A stretch of DNA of 64,000 nt, from positions 434,001 to 498,000 of the forward strand of contig NZ_JACHJJ010000001.1 in NCBI RefSeq assembly GCF_014203605.1, written 5' to 3'. Origin of the DNA: Thiemannella venezuelensis. Lineage in GTDB: Bacteria > Actinomycetota > Actinomycetes > Streptosporangiales > Streptosporangiaceae. Positions 61,558 to 64,000 of the stretch are shown here, one piece after another. Under the pieces are notes generated by a model. The model was not told where the DNA came from. It saw only the letters and a list, made by a program, of their open reading frames with translations, and ran no database searches. The position numbers were made by a program, and so were the translations under genes. Positions within the stretch are counted from its first letter, which is position 1, and each line of letters opens with the position of its first letter.

Positions 61558-62451
61558 ATGCTGGTTTCCATAGGCCTTCCCGTGTACAACGGCGCCGACG
61601 TCATGGAGGGCGTGATCCGCTCGGTGCTCGCCCAGGAGCACGGGGACGTCGAGCTGGTCATCGCGGACAACGCCTCGACGGACGGCACCGAGGAGCTCTG
61701 CCGCGACCTGGCGGCCTCCGACAGCCGTATCGCCTACCACCGGCACGCCCAGAACCTGGGCATGCTCAAGAACTTCGAGTACGCGATCCAGGCGGCCAAG
61801 GGCGAGTACTTCCGGTGGATCGGCGACGACGACCGGCTCGACCCGACGTACGTGACCCGCTGCGTCAACGCCTTCCAGGCCGATCCCCGGCTGCTCCTGG
61901 TCACCACGCAGATCTCCTACACGGGGCCTGACGGGGTGGTGCGGACGCAGCCGTACGAGGAGTTCAAGCCCGGCTCCGGCCTGGGTTCTGACGACCCGGT
62001 CGAGCGGGTGGCGGAGATACTGCGGCTGCTCACCGAGACTTACCTGATCATCGATCCGCTCTACGGGATGGTCAGACGGGAGCCGATCGCGGCCATGCAG
62101 CGCCGCAACATGCCGCAGGAGGACCAGGTGTTCGCCACCCGCATGGCCATGGCGGGGCCGTGGGAGCACATCAACGAGGTGCTCGCACACCGGCACTGGG
62201 CGATCAAGTTCCGCGCGACGCTCGCCAGGCGCCTCGGCGTGCCGGCCTGGCAGGGGTACTGCTCGACGATCCTGCAGTGCCGCGAGACGGTCTACTGGGC
62301 GCAGGCCGCGGCCCGCGCGGGTGAGATCACTCCCGAGCAGGCCAGGCAGATCAGAGCCGCCGTGCGGGCGCTGTACGTACGCCGCCACCGACTGGCCGCG
62401 GTCCGCCGTGCCCGCAAGGCCGGCCGGCTGGTGCTCGGCCGGGCGCACTGA
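61558..62451 (+). CDS. GT2-family glycosyltransferase
   Basis: A 297-residue enzyme with the GT-A fold. SIGLPVYNGADVMEGVIRSVL, ELVIADNASTDGTEE and the metal-binding GDDDRLDP are clear. No membrane helix is seen, so it should be a cytoplasmic transferase working at the membrane. It probably adds the sugar made by the preceding genes to a lipid-linked repeat unit. It starts at ATG 61558 after AAAGGAG. Confidence 0.9.
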   Translation: MLVSIGLPVYNGADVMEGVIRSVLAQEHGDVELVIADNASTDGTEELCRDLAASDSRIAYHRHAQNLGMLKNFEYAIQAAKGEYFRWIGDDDRLDPTYVTRCVNAFQADPRLLLVTTQISYTGPDGVVRTQPYEEFKPGSGLGSDDPVERVAEILRLLTETYLIIDPLYGMVRREPIAAMQRRNMPQEDQVFATRMAMAGPWEHINEVLAHRHWAIKFRATLARRLGVPAWQGYCSTILQCRETVYWAQAAARAGEITPEQARQIRAAVRALYVRRHRLAAVRRARKAGRLVLGRAH

Positions 62452-62470
62452 CGCGCGGGCCCTATGTAAC

Positions 62471-62517
62471 GGCTGTCCCTTCCGTGTCGATTCTCTCGGT
62501 ACGGGTGGGTGACAGCC
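62471..62517 (+). promoter_or_regulatory. Stem-loop before the flippase gene
   Basis: GGCTGTC (62471-62477) pairs with GACAGCC (62511-62517). Inside them CCGT (62482-62485) can pair with ACGG (62501-62504). It fills the 81-bp gap before the next gene and could slow ribosomes or polymerase, or be an RNA processing site. Confidence 0.4.
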
Positions 62518-62532
62518 CTGTGAAGGACGGCG

Positions 62533-64000
62533 ATGGCGCAACAGCAGGGCACAGGGCCGCTGGTGACAGATCAAGAGGGTGACGGCTCCGGCGCGCCCTC
62601 GATCGGCCGGCTGGCGGGCAGGGGGCTGCGGTGGGGGCTCCTGGGCACCCTGCTGACCAGGGCGGGCTCGTTCCTCATGGGCCTGGTGATGGCGCGCCTG
62701 CTCGGCTCGGAGGACTTCGGGCTCTACGCCGTCGCGCTGGCGGCGATGACGATCCTGATGACCGTCAAGGACCTCGGCATCATGGCCGCCGTCGTGCAGT
62801 GGCGGGGCAGGCTGGAGGACATCGCGCCGACGGCGACGGTCCTGTCGTTCATCTCCGCCATCGGGCTCTACCTGGTCTTCTTCACGGGTGCGCCGTACTT
62901 CGCCGCGCTGGCCGGGGCCGAGGAGGCGGCACCGGTGGTCCGGCTGCTCACCGCGGTCATCCTCGTGGAGGGGTTCACCGCGGTGCGGTCGGCGGCGCTG
63001 ATGCGCCGCTTCGAGCAAGACAAGATCACCATGGCCGTCGGGGTGGGTTTCCTGGCCAACGGGACCATCGCGATCACCCTGGCCGCGCAGGGCGCGGGCG
63101 CGTTCAGCTTCGCCTGGGGGCAGGTGGCCGCCGCCGTGATCGCGGGATCGATCATGTTCAGGCAGGCCGGACTGCCCCTGCGGCTGGGACTGGACCGGGA
63201 CGTCGCGGTGCGGCTGCTGAAGTTCGGCATCCCGTCGGCCGCCGCCATCGGTCTGGAGACCATGCTGATGAACGCCGGCTACCTGGTGGTCGGCAACATC
63301 ATGGGACCGGTCTGGCTGGGGTACTTCCTGCTGGCCTTCAACGTGTCGAGCTGGGTGCCGGGCGTGATCGGCATGGCCGTGCGCTACGTGTCGATCCCCG
63401 GGTTCTCCCGGCTCTCGGAACAGGACCCGGACGCGTTCGCCGAGGGAGTGCGCCGGTCCGCGACGCTGCTGCTCAACGCCGTGCTGCCGGTCGCCATGGT
63501 GATGATCGTGCTGTCCCATCCGCTGATCGCCTTCCTCTACGGCGAGCAGTGGAACTACTCGGCGGGTGTGCTGCGCTTCCTGGCGGTGGTGATGGTGACC
63601 CGGATGCTGACGGCGTTCGCGCTCGACGTGCTCACCGGGCAGGGCAACACCAAGGCCGGGATGTGGATGAACGTCGGGCACGGCGTGCTGCTCATCCCCA
63701 TACTGATCGTCGGGACCCGGTTCGACGGCATCCGCGGTGCGGCCGTCGGGCAGGCACTGGCCGGTGTGGTGGTGGCGCTGCCGATCGCGGCCTTCATGCT
63801 GCGGCGCTGCGGCGTGCCGATCCGGCCCATCGCCGTCTCGATGCTCCGCCCCCTGTGGGGATTCGGCTGCGGGCTCGCCGTGACCGCAGGGGTGAACTGG
63901 CTGGTGGCGGGGCCGGCCGTGGCCGAACTCGTGCTGGGGTCCGCCGCGGGGCTGGTCGTCTACGTGGTGTTGGTGGTGCCGCGCCGGCGATTAAGGGAGG
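62533..64000 (+). CDS. Wzx-like polysaccharide flippase (partial)
   Basis: At least 489 residues; the frame is still open at the window end. A polar start of about 30 residues is followed by a series of hydrophobic helices, including LLTRAGSFLMGLVMARLLGSED (the usual first helix of oligosaccharide flippases), KDLGIMAAVVQW and VRYVSIPGFSRLSEQDPD. It should move lipid-linked repeat units across the membrane. ATG 62533 has a weak GGACGG ribosome-binding site. Confidence 0.88.
   Translation, partial: MAQQQGTGPLVTDQEGDGSGAPSIGRLAGRGLRWGLLGTLLTRAGSFLMGLVMARLLGSEDFGLYAVALAAMTILMTVKDLGIMAAVVQWRGRLEDIAPTATVLSFISAIGLYLVFFTGAPYFAALAGAEEAAPVVRLLTAVILVEGFTAVRSAALMRRFEQDKITMAVGVGFLANGTIAITLAAQGAGAFSFAWGQVAAAVIAGSIMFRQAGLPLRLGLDRDVAVRLLKFGIPSAAAIGLETMLMNAGYLVVGNIMGPVWLGYFLLAFNVSSWVPGVIGMAVRYVSIPGFSRLSEQDPDAFAEGVRRSATLLLNAVLPVAMVMIVLSHPLIAFLYGEQWNYSAGVLRFLAVVMVTRMLTAFALDVLTGQGNTKAGMWMNVGHGVLLIPILIVGTRFDGIRGAAVGQALAGVVVALPIAAFMLRRCGVPIRPIAVSMLRPLWGFGCGLAVTAGVNWLVAGPAVAELVLGSAAGLVVYVVLVVPRRRLRE

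Noticed and set aside
60391-63681. A 1096-codon minus-strand frame across the end of the cluster
   Set aside because: It lies opposite four well-supported plus-strand genes and is His/Arg/Gln-rich low-complexity sequence.

Overview
The window is about 70% GC or higher and carries a typical actinomycete gene set: menaquinone synthesis, a complete nuoA-N operon behind a Rex operator, BldC, a conservon-type kinase with DUF742, XRE/DUF5753 plus DUF397 pairs, and leaderless TANNNT promoters. This suggests a filamentous actinobacterium, perhaps of the Streptosporangiaceae group. The genus is a guess, since no database could be searched.

Layout. Positions 1-8300 hold the tail of a cytochrome c maturation gene (ccsB), a large Ser/Thr kinase with a WD40 half, a small PLDc_N membrane protein, a zinc-peptidase-like protein, a BldC-type regulator, a DUF4229 membrane protein, a secreted beta-propeller and menG. 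Positions 8432-11102 look like a worn accessory island: two overlapping genes, one resembling proteins next to actinobacterial FtsK/TraB transfer genes, then an XRE/DUF5753 regulator with two DUF397 genes in locally AT-rich DNA. Positions 11234-29373 form the respiratory block: promoter, perfect Rex operator, a geranylgeranyl-reductase-family gene (MenJ-like), nuoA to nuoN without interruption, and a polyprenyl diphosphate synthase. It couples complex I with genes that build and reduce the menaquinone tail. Two tiny frames bridge nuoF-nuoG and follow nuoG, with the same 4-base stop/start overlaps as the nuo genes.

Positions 29392-38316 hold unrelated housekeeping and accessory genes: RarD, MsrA, a stand-alone Clp-N protein, resolvase and GntR debris, a seven-bladed WD40 lipoprotein with nearly identical 126-bp repeats, DUF6891, DoxX-like, amidase and NudK. 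Positions 38604-50175 hold a LysR regulator followed by an exported M4-M28 double protease, two GNAT genes around a LacI-type palindrome, a reduced conservon (kinase plus DUF742), SWIM and barstar genes overlapping tail to tail, and an EamA transporter with its GntR regulator and a matching FadR-type operator.

Positions 50384-64000 are a surface-polysaccharide cluster that runs off the end. It has a good promoter, an initiating sugar-phosphate transferase, a dTDP-rhamnose set, and then a tightly overlapping run: a zinc-binding C-methyltransferase, a cytidylyltransferase-like enzyme, a PIG-L deacetylase, a nucleotide-sugar epimerase, a DUF4910 protein, an unrecognised protein made of two cysteine-containing repeats, a GT2 glycosyltransferase and a Wzx-like flippase. 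The part from 55610 to 62451 is the best candidate here for an undescribed pathway. No rRNA, tRNA, CRISPR array or intact insertion sequence was seen.
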